DNA of 41,089 nucleotides from a virus: the IMG/VR virus record IMGVR_UViG_3300018481_000013, positions 1 to 41,089 of that record; one strand, written 5' to 3'. Position 1 is the first letter of the stretch, and every line of letters starts with the position of its first letter. The notes under the pieces were generated by a model, which did not search any database, was not told the DNA's origin, and worked only from the letters and a program-made list of their open reading frames with translations. Made by a program: the position numbers and the translations under genes. This document shows, one piece after another, positions 7,618 through 16,929 of the stretch.

Positions 7618-8021
7618 CTATCGAAGAGAAGGTTTTCGCGGTGCTCGCGGGCGCCGGGGGCGTGGTGTCTTTGGTGCCTTCTGAGCGCATCATGCCGGAT
7701 GGCGTGTACCTGGGCCTGGCGCGGCCGTACATCAAGCATTTCGCGGTGGGTCTCGATCGCATGCGGCTGCACGATCGGCCGGCAACGCTCTGCAACTGGC
7801 CGTATCAGGTTTCCATCTTCGGCGAGTCGGTCGAGTCGATCACGGCGGTTCGGACGGCCGTAATCGAGGCGCTCGAGGCCTCGGTGAATCCGCATTTTAG
7901 CTTTACCGGTTTGGTACGGCTGCAGACGTCGGAATCTACCGACGTGCCGATCCTTGGGCAAGCGTTACTGCTCGATGCGTGGTTTGACGGGCTGGATCCG
8001 GAATCGCCGGTGCAGGATTGA
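7614..8021 (+). CDS. Tail terminator / tail completion protein (DUF3168-like)
   Basis: The 135-residue protein starts with a helix (TIEEKVFAVLAGAGGVVSLV), continues RIMPDGVYLGLARPYI and WPYQVSIFGESVESITAVRTAVIEAL, and ends in beta strands, the pattern of DUF3168 tail-completion proteins that cap the tail tube. ATG 7614 overlaps the previous stop in ATGA. Position before the tail-tube gene supports the call. Confidence 0.8.
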   Translation: MTIEEKVFAVLAGAGGVVSLVPSERIMPDGVYLGLARPYIKHFAVGLDRMRLHDRPATLCNWPYQVSIFGESVESITAVRTAVIEALEASVNPHFSFTGLVRLQTSESTDVPILGQALLLDAWFDGLDPESPVQD

Positions 8022-8028
8022 ATCGTTT

Positions 8029-8205
8029 ATGACTTACTGTCCCTGGTGTAAAGCAAGAGCGATCGACGTGACTTCGTCGAAAGATGCCAAAGGTTTCGAC
8101 AAGCGCGCTCGCTACATTTGTGTGGGCGTGACGTGCCACGAATGGCGCGATGGTGACGCTCCGGATCCGGCCGACGGCCGGCCGCGGCTGGTGGTTCTCG
8201 CTTAG
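8029..8205 (+). CDS. Ogr/Delta-like small zinc-finger protein
   Basis: The 58-residue protein has C4-P-W-C7, a TSS stretch, then RYIC31-VGVTC36-HEW. Spacing and surrounding residues resemble Ogr/Delta zinc fingers (CPxC ... Y-x-C-x(4)-C-x-x-x-[FW]), which in P2-like phages activate late transcription by contacting RNA polymerase. It is placed between tail terminator and tail tube, not in a control region. It may be a late activator that feeds back on its own operon, or simply a small zinc-binding protein. Confidence 0.6.
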   Translation: MTYCPWCKARAIDVTSSKDAKGFDKRARYICVGVTCHEWRDGDAPDPADGRPRLVVLA

Positions 8206-8316
8206 CAGTTCTCTTTTTCGAATTCTTAAAACCCCCTTGTCGATCTTCCGCGCGAATCGCGTGGACGTGCGTCCGTTTGCCGGTCGCAATTCCTAACTAG
8301 TTAGAGGTTATTCAAA

Positions 8317-8787
8317 ATGCAAGGTGGCATCCTTGGCAACGGAACAATCGTTGCCTATTCCGAGCTGTCTCCGATCTCATGGGTTGAGATCGAACAGCGT
8401 CGTGAGGTCGTCTTTCCTACAGAGGAAGCGGACAAGGTCGAAATCACGACTCACTCTCTCACCAACAAGCGCAAGCGGTATATGCCGGGTCTCGTCGACG
8501 TCGGTGACCCTTCCGTGTTGGTTCTTACCGATATGAATCCGGCGACATCGCCCGATCAGGCGTTTTTGCGCGCGGCGCAAAAGTCCGGCGAATCAATCCT
8601 GCTTCGCATCGAGGTACCGGTCGATCGTGAGCGGACTTCGTTCCTTGGGACCGAGCTCCAAGTCGGCGTGAAAAACTTCTCGCCTGACACTCCGATCGAT
8701 GGTGTTCAGACAACCCGGTTTACGTTCACGTTCGACGGTGAGGACATCACCGAAGACGAAGCCGTCGGCGCGTCTGAGATCGTCTAG
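8317..8787 (+). CDS. Major tail tube protein
   Basis: The 156-residue beta-rich protein begins after a good site (TTAGAGG, 8301-8307) and reads like a tail tube subunit: GTIVAYSELSPISWVEIEQ, KRYMPGLVDVGDPSVLVL (the GLxD motif of tail tube proteins), then a C-terminal TTRFTFTFDGEDI. It forms the hollow tube stacked along the tape measure. It sits before the tail chaperones and is followed by a strong hairpin, as is the capsid gene. Confidence 0.82.
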   Translation: MQGGILGNGTIVAYSELSPISWVEIEQRREVVFPTEEADKVEITTHSLTNKRKRYMPGLVDVGDPSVLVLTDMNPATSPDQAFLRAAQKSGESILLRIEVPVDRERTSFLGTELQVGVKNFSPDTPIDGVQTTRFTFTFDGEDITEDEAVGASEIV

Positions 8788-8810
8788 GCGTAATCGCTAC
8801 CAATCATCTA

Positions 8811-8848
8811 GAGGGCCTGGCCTGTGGCTGGGCTCTCGCTGTTTCCCG
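8811..8848 (+). terminator. Strong hairpin after tail tube gene
   Basis: Bases 8811-8822 pair with 8826-8837 over 12 positions (three G-T pairs) around a 3-base loop (TGT). The following bases are pyrimidine-rich, not a clean T-run, so it may be a leaky terminator or an RNA-processing/stability hairpin that sets tail tube above the chaperones. Confidence 0.6.
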
Positions 8849-8871
8849 ATTTCCTTTTCTCTCTCTTCTCT

Positions 8872-9300
8872 ATGAAAAACAGTACAGTTGTTCCCGTTTC
8901 TTTTACGAGTCCGGACGGGCTCGAGATCGTCTTACGCGCGACACTGGGCGCCCGTAAGCGGATTAAGGCGATGTTCGGCAAGGCCGATATCGCGAGCATT
9001 TTTGCATCTGAGGGCGACGGCTGCCTTCCGGACCTGGCGCATTGTCTCGCCTTCGATACCGACGGCAATCCGCCGGCCTGGACGAGTGCGGGCCTCGGCG
9101 AATCATTGTCGACCGAGGGCGCGACGGAGCTGCTCGGCTTCATTCTGTCCGCGTTCAGTCAAGGAAAGCTGGACCCAAACGTCGCGGCCGAGGTGTTGAA
9201 GGAGATGGTAGACGGGCCTCTCGGCGAAGCGATGCTGAGCTCTACACTGAGCGCTTTTGGATCGAGCAGTGGGCCTTCTGCCGAGCCTGTCTCGGCCTGA
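8872..9300 (+). CDS. Tail assembly chaperone, short form (gpG-like)
   Basis: The 142-residue protein (KNSTVVPVSFTSPDG...) sits between tail tube and tape measure, the universal place of the G/GT tail chaperones. These bind the tape measure and recruit tail tube subunits, and are not part of the virion. ATG 8872 is preferred; an in-frame GTG at 8824 lies inside the hairpin loop. Its 3' end overlaps a second open frame in the -1 register that gives the longer form. Confidence 0.75.
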   Translation: MKNSTVVPVSFTSPDGLEIVLRATLGARKRIKAMFGKADIASIFASEGDGCLPDLAHCLAFDTDGNPPAWTSAGLGESLSTEGATELLGFILSAFSQGKLDPNVAAEVLKEMVDGPLGEAMLSSTLSAFGSSSGPSAEPVSA

Positions 9301-9569
9301 CCGACGCTGAAATCTGGGACGGCTTGCTCGAGTGCGAGATCGACGCGCTTTCGCGAAACTATCGCGAAGCAAAACGGCGCGACGCGCTGATGCTGGCGCA
9401 AGCGTTTCACGATCCAAAGTCGCTGTCGGCCGGCGCGATGGATGATGTCGACGAGGGCGCGCAATCACAAGCGACTCTGTCGACTTGGGTACAGGCTGCG
9501 CGCGATCGCGCGCAACGTCGCAAGCTTTTGAAGCTCCAACAAGAGCAACAAAATAGAGCGGCTTCGTGA
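9255..9569 (+). CDS. Tail chaperone T domain, made by -1 frameshift
   Basis: This frame is open across the end of the short chaperone and has no convincing start of its own. It encodes FWIEQWAFCRACLGLTDAEI and then helical sequence to 9569, much like the T domain of other phages. A run of four T at 9255-9258 lets the zero-frame TTT codon (9256-9258) slip to TTT at 9255-9257, giving a G-T fusion of about 230 residues. The slip site is a candidate only: it is not a classic X-XXY-YYZ heptamer. Confidence 0.7.
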   Translation, partial: FWIEQWAFCRACLGLTDAEIWDGLLECEIDALSRNYREAKRRDALMLAQAFHDPKSLSAGAMDDVDEGAQSQATLSTWVQAARDRAQRRKLLKLQQEQQNRAAS

Positions 9570-9629
9570 CACCGCGAAGCCGTTCGTAAGTTCCGTATTC
9601 CTTTCCCCGCAAGTAAAGACCAAAAAAAC

Positions 9630-12600
9630 ATGTCTGGACGTTTAGGCGATTTGATGTTTCGTCTCGGCGCGGACGTATCCGGTTTTCGTGATGCGTTCCG
9701 CGACGCGGTCGAAGTGCTCGAGACTACCGAGAACAAAGCTCAACGTGTAGGCGCGTCGCTGGCGCGCGCGTTTGACAACATTGGCGCCGGCGACTCGTCG
9801 GCGAAGTTGGCGGCGCGCGCGAAGTCTTTGCAGGCGAGTTTCGAGCTGATCGAAAAGGCGCACAAAGAGGGGAAGGTTACAACGGCCGACTATGAGAAGG
9901 CGCAAGCCTCGTTAGTCGTGCAGTTGCAGAAGCTCGGGGGCGTCGTTCCTCCGCTGGTCCAAAACTTCGACCGGTTGGCGGATGCTCTTAAGGCTGTCAA
10001 GGTCGACGGGTCGCAGTTTGAAATTGGCAACAAAGTCGCCGATCTAAAGAAGAATCTCGATTATCTTGACCAGGCATACAAGGCCGGCAAGTTGTCGGCC
10101 GCGGATTTTGCGGCGGCGCAAAAGAGCGTAGGGGCCGAGCTCGACAAGCTTTCGCGTGGTGATTACACGGCCGGCGTCGACAAGCTCGCAAAGAAGTACG
10201 GCGAACTCGGGAACAAGCTGCAAGACGTTGGCCGGGTTCTCACGGTGGGTCTGACTGCGCCTTTGCTGGCGGGCTCGGCCGCGGCGCTGAAGGCTGCGGG
10301 CGATTACCAATCGCTCGAGATCGGTCTGCAGGCGGTTACGAAAGAAGCCGGGCCGCTGGAGAAACAGCTCCTACGGCTGAGAGAAGTTGCGAAACTTCCC
10401 GGGCTTGGCTTCAAAGAAGCTGTGCAAGGGAGCATCAATTTACAGGCAGCCGGCTTTAGCGCGGGCCTGGCCGAGCGGGGCCTGAAGGCTTTCGGAAACG
10501 CGCTCGCAACGGTCGGCAAGGGGCGCGCCGAGCTCGACGGCGTGATCACTGCGCTTTCGCAAATTGCCAGTAAGGGTAAGGTATCGGCCGAGGAAATCAA
10601 CCAGCTCGCCGAGCGGCTGCCGCAAATCCGTGTCGCGATTAAGAACGCGTTCGGCGAAGGGTTCAACGACGCGAAGGCCTTCGAAGAGGCCGGCATCTCG
10701 GCCGAGACGTTTATCGAAAAGATCATCGGCGAATTCGAAAAGCTGCCGAAGGCCGTCGGCGGTATCAAGAACGAATTCGAAAACCTGACCGACGAGCTCG
10801 ATCAAACGCTCGCCGAGGCGGGCAAGGCGCTGATTCCGTTCGGGACAGCGGCGCTCAAGGCTCTGCAGCCGTTGTTAGGCGTCGTCAGGGATGCGGCCGG
10901 CGAGTTTGCGCGACTCCCTGAGCCGGTTCAGTCGACGGTGTTCGCGTTGGGGGCTCTGGCTGCCGGCGCGGGACCGGCGCTTTATGCCCTCGGCGGGATC
11001 TCGAACGGACTGAAAGAACTCACGCCACTACTGAGCAAACTAGCAACGTCCGGGGCGCCGGCGGGGCAAGCGCTCGGCGCGGTCTCTGCGTCTGCGGGTC
11101 TGCTCGCCGGTAGTCTGGTCGCGGTTACGGCGGCGATCGTCGGGTTCTCGTTGTATGAGGCAACAGTCGGCGCGCTAGATTTCGCTGACTCGATGACGGC
11201 GCTCTATGAGGCGACGCATAAAGGCGAGAAAGGGGCTACAGCGTTCGAAGCGGCGATTAACGACTCAACTCCTGCGGTCCTAAACCTTACGAAAACGCTC
11301 GGCAATATGGCCGAGTACGCCAATGATCATTTTTGGGAGGCGATTGTACCCACGGCCGGTATGCGGGAGCGTTGGCAGTTGTTCGCGCTGTCGATCGAGC
11401 AAGCCGTCGGGGTGTTTCCGCTGCTCGAGGGGGCCGCGAAAAAAGCGCAACAGGGTGTTAACGACTCGATGCGCAAGATGGGCGAAGCCGCGATGCAGGC
11501 GCAAAACGGCAAGGGTACGGCCGCGGCCGTCAAGGCAAACATCGATTCGATGTATGCCGAGAAAGCGGCCAATATTCAGGCTCTCCATGTTGCGGAGGAA
11601 ACTCTAAAAGCGCTCAAGAAAATGAAGGCCTCGAAAGAGGAGCTGGCCGAGGCTACTCGGAAAGTGACCGAGGCGGAGCGGAAATTACATCCGAATCTGA
11701 CAGCGACGGGCGATACTGCCGGCCGGGCGGCGGGGAAGGTCGACACGTTGGCCGCGGCGATGAACAAGCTTGGCGTTAAGGGCGACGCTACGGACACCAA
11801 GCAATGGGCCGATGCGTTAGCCACGATCGAGAAAGCGTATAAACAGGGCAAGGTATCGGCTGAAGATTGGGCCAAGGCTCAGTCGGCAGCGTTCGAGAAG
11901 ATACACGCTGATCTGATCGCATTCGACAAACTCGTAGAGCGCAGGCAGGGGACGAAGAATGTCGCAGTCATGCGGCAGATGTTCCCGAATGCGTGGTTCG
12001 ACGACGCGAAGAAGGCGTTTGCCGAAACAGATAAACTCATAGCGCAATTCGGCAAGGTGGAGAGCGCCTCGCGCGGACTCCAGAATGTAAACTTCGCAAA
12101 GGATTTACTTCGGGACGTAGTGTCTCTTGAGGACGCGCTCAAGAGCGTGCGTGGCAATCAGGAGAGCCTGACTGAATCCGCCAGGAGATCTGCGGCGGCG
12201 TATCACGCTATCCAAGATGCCGTGGACGGGATCAGGCCGAATCCTCTGGGCGCTACCCAGTTTCAGGCGGATATAGCGAATATCGAAGCAATCTCCAGGA
12301 AGATAGCTGCACTACGCCAGGAAGCTCCGATCAATCCGTTTAATACGGCCGCGCTGCAGGAAGCGCAAGAGCGAATCAAGCAGGTTAAGTCTGACTTGGC
12401 GAGCATTCGCACGCCAGAGGACGCGTACGCCGAGCTCGGGCTCAAATCGATCAAGGATCTTCAAATTGAAGTCGATCGCACGGCAAAAGCGTATGAGATC
12501 CTCGCGACAAGCGGAACGGCGAGCATAGGCGATATAACGCTTGCGCAACGAAAGCTTATCGAAGAACAAATCGAGCTCGCCAAAGCGGCCGGCGAACCGT

Positions 12601-14990
12601 GGGGGCATCTCGAGGTCCAGCTCGAGCGGGTTAATGCTCGGCTGGAGACAATCGCACAGCTCAAAGGGTTCGATAATCTGACGGCGTCGGTTGCCAACTT
12701 TGTGCAGACGTTTAACTCGGAGTTTGGCAAGTTGACCGATGGGGCCGGCGATGCGCTATCAGAGGCGCTCTTCAATCCCGAATCGCTGGGGCCGAATCTT
12801 ACAAAGCTCTGGAAAACCTTCAAGGATTCGATGAAGGATGCTCTGGGCGATGCTCTGCAGACGGCTTTTATCGATCCGATTACAAGGGGCCTAAAAGACG
12901 CGGTTTCCGGTATCGTTGGCGGCTTTCTCAAGAACTTGGGCGGCGGGATAGCCGGCAACCTTGGCGGGATTCTGGGCGGCGGGAATACCGGCGTCATCAT
13001 GAACGCGACGAGCAACGCGACGCGCGGCGCGCAAAATGTCGCGAATGCAGCAATGAACGTGCCCGGTGGTGTGTTGTCAAAGGGCGCCGGCGTGGCCGGG
13101 CAAGCGGCCGGCATGGGCGTTTCCGCAATAACCGGGATGGTTACGGGCGGGATTTCTGCCGTGTCCGACGTGATCTCTAACTTTCAATTCAAGGCGATGA
13201 ACAAGAGCCTTGACTTGATTGAAAAGGCGACGCGATACACAGAGGCGCACACGCTTCATATCCTCGAAAAGCTCAACGAGTACATACCGGCTTTGAAGGA
13301 CATTAACACAACTTTCTATACCTACATCGGCGCGTTCGGTACGCATATGGCGACGGTCGAAGGTATGGCGACGGACGTCAAAGACCTGGCGCTCGGGATG
13401 GCGTCGGCGCTCGAGAATTTGACGGCCGCGATCCGCGGCATTGACGCCGGCGACGTTTCGCTGAACGGAGAAGCGATCGAGGTCGGGCTCGCAAGCGATG
13501 AGCTCGCCGAATTAATCAACGTGACGCGGTCCGGGTTGGCCGATGTTGTGTCGGCGATCATTGCGCAGTCGGACCGGACTGTCGGCGTTCTTGGGGCAAT
13601 TGCCGAGACGGGCGCGGTCGGCAAGATAGACGAGCTGCAAAAGGAGCTACAGAATATCGTTGCTTCGAACGGTACGATCGATGCGAGTCTGACCGGTCTT
13701 CGTGAGCAATTGAAATCGGCCGAGGGCGCGACGCGCGACGCTCTTATCCAACAGATACAGTTACTCGAGAGTCAACAGGCTATGAATAATAGCCGGTCGA
13801 CGATTATCGAGGGTGCAATCACCGCGATAAAGGACAGCGGCGCGAAAGCTGCGCAGTCGTCGATTCAGGTGGCCGAGAAGGTCGGAGAATTGACAACGCA
13901 GTTAGCGCAACTGCAGACTGACCGAGACTCGTTTTTGAACAGTCTGCCGCCTGAGCTGCGGGCGGCGATCAACGATGGAAAGCTCGCGGAACTGACGGCG
14001 GGCCAGGATCAGTTTGCTATTGACGCGGTTGCCGAGTATGTGCGGATCAAGACGGCGATCGACGTAACGAACTCGACGCTTAGCGCGCTTGGGGTTTCGA
14101 TCGAGAAGGCGGTCGCAACTAAAGAAGAGACGAAGGCTAGTCCTACAAACGCGAATTCCGGGGCGATGAATGTCGAGACGATGGAGTTTGACCCGTCTGG
14201 CGTGAGGACGAATATCGTCCCGACGCAGGGGGGCTATGACACGTCCGCTTTGCTCGCGGCGCTGTCTGCCTTCCAAGATAGGGTCTCGCAGTACTGGGAA
14301 CGGTTGTTCGAGGTTCTGGCGCAGGGTCTACCGATGGCCGGCGCGGTACCGGTGGAGAAGTTAGAGGGAACGGTCGAAGGTGCGAATGAAGAGCTGACGA
14401 ACGCGGTCGAAGATATAGGCGACGACTCGGAACGAACGGCTGAGGGCGTCTACCAGACGCGATCGGCCGTGTGGGAAGTGACCGGGGCCGTTGAGTCGAT
14501 GGCGTCAGAGTCGCGCGGCGCGTTTCGGAGCTTTACGCGGGCGATTGAGGATAGCTCGCGCGAAATCACGACGGCTGTTCTCAATTCAGAGCAGGCGGGT
14601 ATATCTCTCGGCGGGGCGAGCGCTGTTCGTGCACGGTCCGATGTGGGGGCGGTGCGTGAGGTTGTCGAGAAACAGCTTCCGGGGGTCATGTCGGAGGGTT
14701 GGAACAGTGGCGAGATTGAAGGATGGAAAAACAACCCGGACGATCCGAACGAGCCTGTGAAATGGCGTAAAAAGTGGCTCCCCGGTACGCCGGCTCATCC
14801 GGGGTGGACCTGGGAGCAAACCCATCCAACAGCTCCTATGGACTTTGGTCCGGAGTGGAAGCCTCTCGAGTTCAGCTATCCAAAGCAGGAACGGCCGGTG
14901 CTGAATCTGACCGTTGAGAACGTGATCAACGGCCGGAACGTTGGTAACTCGATTTTCGAGAATCATCGTTATGAAGGCGGCTGGGTGTGA
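9630..14990 (+). CDS. Tail tape measure protein
   Basis: At 1786 residues this is the largest protein of the phage. Residues about 190-350 match the tape-measure N-terminal domain (LAGSAAALKAAGDYQSLEIG, then ISAETFIEKIIGEFEKLPKA). Two hydrophobic stretches follow near 435-455 and 480-505, then long coiled-coil regions. A repeat of the form [LI]-x-K-A-Y-K-x-G-K-[LV]-S-A-x-[DE]-[FW]-A-x-A-Q occurs three times, near residues 70-95, 142-165 and 727-752. It sets tail length; at the usual 1.5 angstrom per residue the tail would be about 0.27 micrometre. It ends in GTGA with the next gene. Confidence 0.95.
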   Translation: MSGRLGDLMFRLGADVSGFRDAFRDAVEVLETTENKAQRVGASLARAFDNIGAGDSSAKLAARAKSLQASFELIEKAHKEGKVTTADYEKAQASLVVQLQKLGGVVPPLVQNFDRLADALKAVKVDGSQFEIGNKVADLKKNLDYLDQAYKAGKLSAADFAAAQKSVGAELDKLSRGDYTAGVDKLAKKYGELGNKLQDVGRVLTVGLTAPLLAGSAAALKAAGDYQSLEIGLQAVTKEAGPLEKQLLRLREVAKLPGLGFKEAVQGSINLQAAGFSAGLAERGLKAFGNALATVGKGRAELDGVITALSQIASKGKVSAEEINQLAERLPQIRVAIKNAFGEGFNDAKAFEEAGISAETFIEKIIGEFEKLPKAVGGIKNEFENLTDELDQTLAEAGKALIPFGTAALKALQPLLGVVRDAAGEFARLPEPVQSTVFALGALAAGAGPALYALGGISNGLKELTPLLSKLATSGAPAGQALGAVSASAGLLAGSLVAVTAAIVGFSLYEATVGALDFADSMTALYEATHKGEKGATAFEAAINDSTPAVLNLTKTLGNMAEYANDHFWEAIVPTAGMRERWQLFALSIEQAVGVFPLLEGAAKKAQQGVNDSMRKMGEAAMQAQNGKGTAAAVKANIDSMYAEKAANIQALHVAEETLKALKKMKASKEELAEATRKVTEAERKLHPNLTATGDTAGRAAGKVDTLAAAMNKLGVKGDATDTKQWADALATIEKAYKQGKVSAEDWAKAQSAAFEKIHADLIAFDKLVERRQGTKNVAVMRQMFPNAWFDDAKKAFAETDKLIAQFGKVESASRGLQNVNFAKDLLRDVVSLEDALKSVRGNQESLTESARRSAAAYHAIQDAVDGIRPNPLGATQFQADIANIEAISRKIAALRQEAPINPFNTAALQEAQERIKQVKSDLASIRTPEDAYAELGLKSIKDLQIEVDRTAKAYEILATSGTASIGDITLAQRKLIEEQIELAKAAGEPWGHLEVQLERVNARLETIAQLKGFDNLTASVANFVQTFNSEFGKLTDGAGDALSEALFNPESLGPNLTKLWKTFKDSMKDALGDALQTAFIDPITRGLKDAVSGIVGGFLKNLGGGIAGNLGGILGGGNTGVIMNATSNATRGAQNVANAAMNVPGGVLSKGAGVAGQAAGMGVSAITGMVTGGISAVSDVISNFQFKAMNKSLDLIEKATRYTEAHTLHILEKLNEYIPALKDINTTFYTYIGAFGTHMATVEGMATDVKDLALGMASALENLTAAIRGIDAGDVSLNGEAIEVGLASDELAELINVTRSGLADVVSAIIAQSDRTVGVLGAIAETGAVGKIDELQKELQNIVASNGTIDASLTGLREQLKSAEGATRDALIQQIQLLESQQAMNNSRSTIIEGAITAIKDSGAKAAQSSIQVAEKVGELTTQLAQLQTDRDSFLNSLPPELRAAINDGKLAELTAGQDQFAIDAVAEYVRIKTAIDVTNSTLSALGVSIEKAVATKEETKASPTNANSGAMNVETMEFDPSGVRTNIVPTQGGYDTSALLAALSAFQDRVSQYWERLFEVLAQGLPMAGAVPVEKLEGTVEGANEELTNAVEDIGDDSERTAEGVYQTRSAVWEVTGAVESMASESRGAFRSFTRAIEDSSREITTAVLNSEQAGISLGGASAVRARSDVGAVREVVEKQLPGVMSEGWNSGEIEGWKNNPDDPNEPVKWRKKWLPGTPAHPGWTWEQTHPTAPMDFGPEWKPLEFSYPKQERPVLNLTVENVINGRNVGNSIFENHRYEGGWV

Positions 14991-16918
14991 GAGTCGGCGG
15001 GTATGACTGGCCGTGGCTCTCGTTTGAGATCGACGGCGTCGACATGTCGCAGTATGTGAAGGTGGGAAGCGCAAGCGGCTCGAACGTTACGGGCGGCCGG
15101 AATTCGGCGACGTATTCGCTGCTTTCACCTGGGGCCGGCACGGCGATTTCGGACGAGCTCGAGCATCCGGACGTATGGACCGACACGTATACTCTGACGG
15201 GGCAACGGCTGTTTTTTACAACGTACTATGTCGCCGGCCTGCCGACGATAGAGGTCAACGGCGTCTCACAGTTGGTGTGCGCGATTACCGACACAGGGAG
15301 TACTCCGGGCTGGAAGTTCTACTACATCCCCGGGAGTCCTGGAATCTCTCACAATCAGGATGAGCCTTTACTCACATCCGGCACGATTGAAATTACTTAT
15401 CCGGTATCTGTTCCGACGTGGGGCGGTGTCTCGGCCTCGCCGAGGTACGGTGGGGCGTCGACGGTAACGATCACGCATGTACCGACGGACACGGTCATCT
15501 TTGGCGGTGTTGTCGATTCGACCGAGAGCGAAGTGTTTTCGGGGCTCGGCGGCTTTTACGAGACTCGCGTCCATGCGGTCGGATACGGCGCGCTGCTCGA
15601 TCGGCGGGTCGTTGCTGAGATCTTCAAGGAGTCGGATTACGGCACGGTCGAAAGCATCGTTACAGAACTGGTCGATCGTTATTTTGCGAGCCTGGGCGTT
15701 ACGTACGACGGACATTCGGTGTCTCCGAATACTGTCGGCACAATCATGATGAACCATCTCCGCGGCGGCGACGCGATGCGGAAAGTGTGTGATCAGGCGG
15801 GCTGTGATTTTTTTATCGATCACGATTTGACGCTGCAACTGATCTCTGGCTCGAGCGTGGGCCTGGGGGCTGCGCCTTTCGCGATTGAGCAAGACGATGG
15901 CAACTGGTCGCGCATGGTTCGGTCCGACGTGAATGCACGGTTTTGGAATTCGGTCGTTGCCAAAAGTACTCGCACGGTCGAACCGGTGCGGAGGGATACT
16001 CTCGAGGGCGACGGGGCAACGACCGTGTTCGAGCTCTCCGCGGCGTTCGCTTTGCTCGACGAGGTCGGGGTCGAGGTTACGGTCGACGGTGATATTGAAG
16101 ACGATTTCACTCTCGATCGAGCGGGCATTACTTTTGCTGTGGCGCCGGCGGACGGGGCCGAGATTATCGTGACGTCGGTATCGGATATCGATAACGCCAA
16201 GTATGCAAAAGATGAGGCCTCGATCGCGGCCGTGGGAGAAGTTCAGCATCTTCGCGAAGTTCCGGATGTACCGGAGGGTACGTCTTTGCAGGGGTTCGCC
16301 GATGCGGTGTTGCAGGAAGGTCTCGACGCGGCTCCGGATCTTATGATCTATACAAACCGGCCTGAGCTGAAACCGGGGCACTCGCTTGTAGTCGATGCGA
16401 ACGGTGTGGACGAAACGACGCTGGTGCAATCGGTCGACTGGTCGGCGGCTTCAGACGGGGGCTTTCCGCGGTTCACGGCAAAAACGAGCGGCCGGCCGAA
16501 ACGGCAACCGACGACAAACGAGGTGATTTCTCGGATCCTGGCGCCGCGGACGGGAGTCGATCGCATTGCTAACCGGATTCGTTTTCGTTTGGCCGAGACG
16601 ATCGTCGGCGACGACAATGACGGGGTAGTCGAAGGCGCGCCTCAGAATGCCTTCGCGGTGGCAGAGAATAGCGGGCTCGCGCGGCGGGCTATTATCGATT
16701 TCCCGGAAGGCACTGGGCCGGTGAAGGTCGACGTTTTGAAGAATGGTGTTTCGATCTTTCAGGCGGGCGGTATTAGCTGGCTAGGCTCTGGCGCCTGCTA
16801 TACGTCGCTTTTTAGCGCCTGGCCGTTGCCGATCACGATCGGCGATCGGTTTACGCTCGATGTGATTACGGGAGACGCCACGGCGAAAGATGGTTATCTC
16901 GCGATCGAGTACATGTAA
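14987..16918 (+). CDS. Baseplate hub / tail-tip protein
   Basis: The 643-residue beta-rich protein begins YDWPWLSFEIDGVDMSQY and contains VTITHVPTDTVIFGGVVDSTESEV, the hub-type barrel strand pattern, then a helix-strand segment FRKVCDQAG-like (AMRKVCDQAGCDFFIDHD) typical of gp27/late-control-D hub domains. Residues about 350-400 form a separate small beta domain (GDGATTVFELSAAF), and the C-terminal part resembles host-contact domains. Start GTG 14987 overlaps the tape-measure stop. Since only one more tail-tip gene follows, this protein probably merges distal-tail and hub roles. Confidence 0.72.
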   Translation: MRVGGYDWPWLSFEIDGVDMSQYVKVGSASGSNVTGGRNSATYSLLSPGAGTAISDELEHPDVWTDTYTLTGQRLFFTTYYVAGLPTIEVNGVSQLVCAITDTGSTPGWKFYYIPGSPGISHNQDEPLLTSGTIEITYPVSVPTWGGVSASPRYGGASTVTITHVPTDTVIFGGVVDSTESEVFSGLGGFYETRVHAVGYGALLDRRVVAEIFKESDYGTVESIVTELVDRYFASLGVTYDGHSVSPNTVGTIMMNHLRGGDAMRKVCDQAGCDFFIDHDLTLQLISGSSVGLGAAPFAIEQDDGNWSRMVRSDVNARFWNSVVAKSTRTVEPVRRDTLEGDGATTVFELSAAFALLDEVGVEVTVDGDIEDDFTLDRAGITFAVAPADGAEIIVTSVSDIDNAKYAKDEASIAAVGEVQHLREVPDVPEGTSLQGFADAVLQEGLDAAPDLMIYTNRPELKPGHSLVVDANGVDETTLVQSVDWSAASDGGFPRFTAKTSGRPKRQPTTNEVISRILAPRTGVDRIANRIRFRLAETIVGDDNDGVVEGAPQNAFAVAENSGLARRAIIDFPEGTGPVKVDVLKNGVSIFQAGGISWLGSGACYTSLFSAWPLPITIGDRFTLDVITGDATAKDGYLAIEYM

Positions 16919-16929
16919 GCGTGCTCTAA

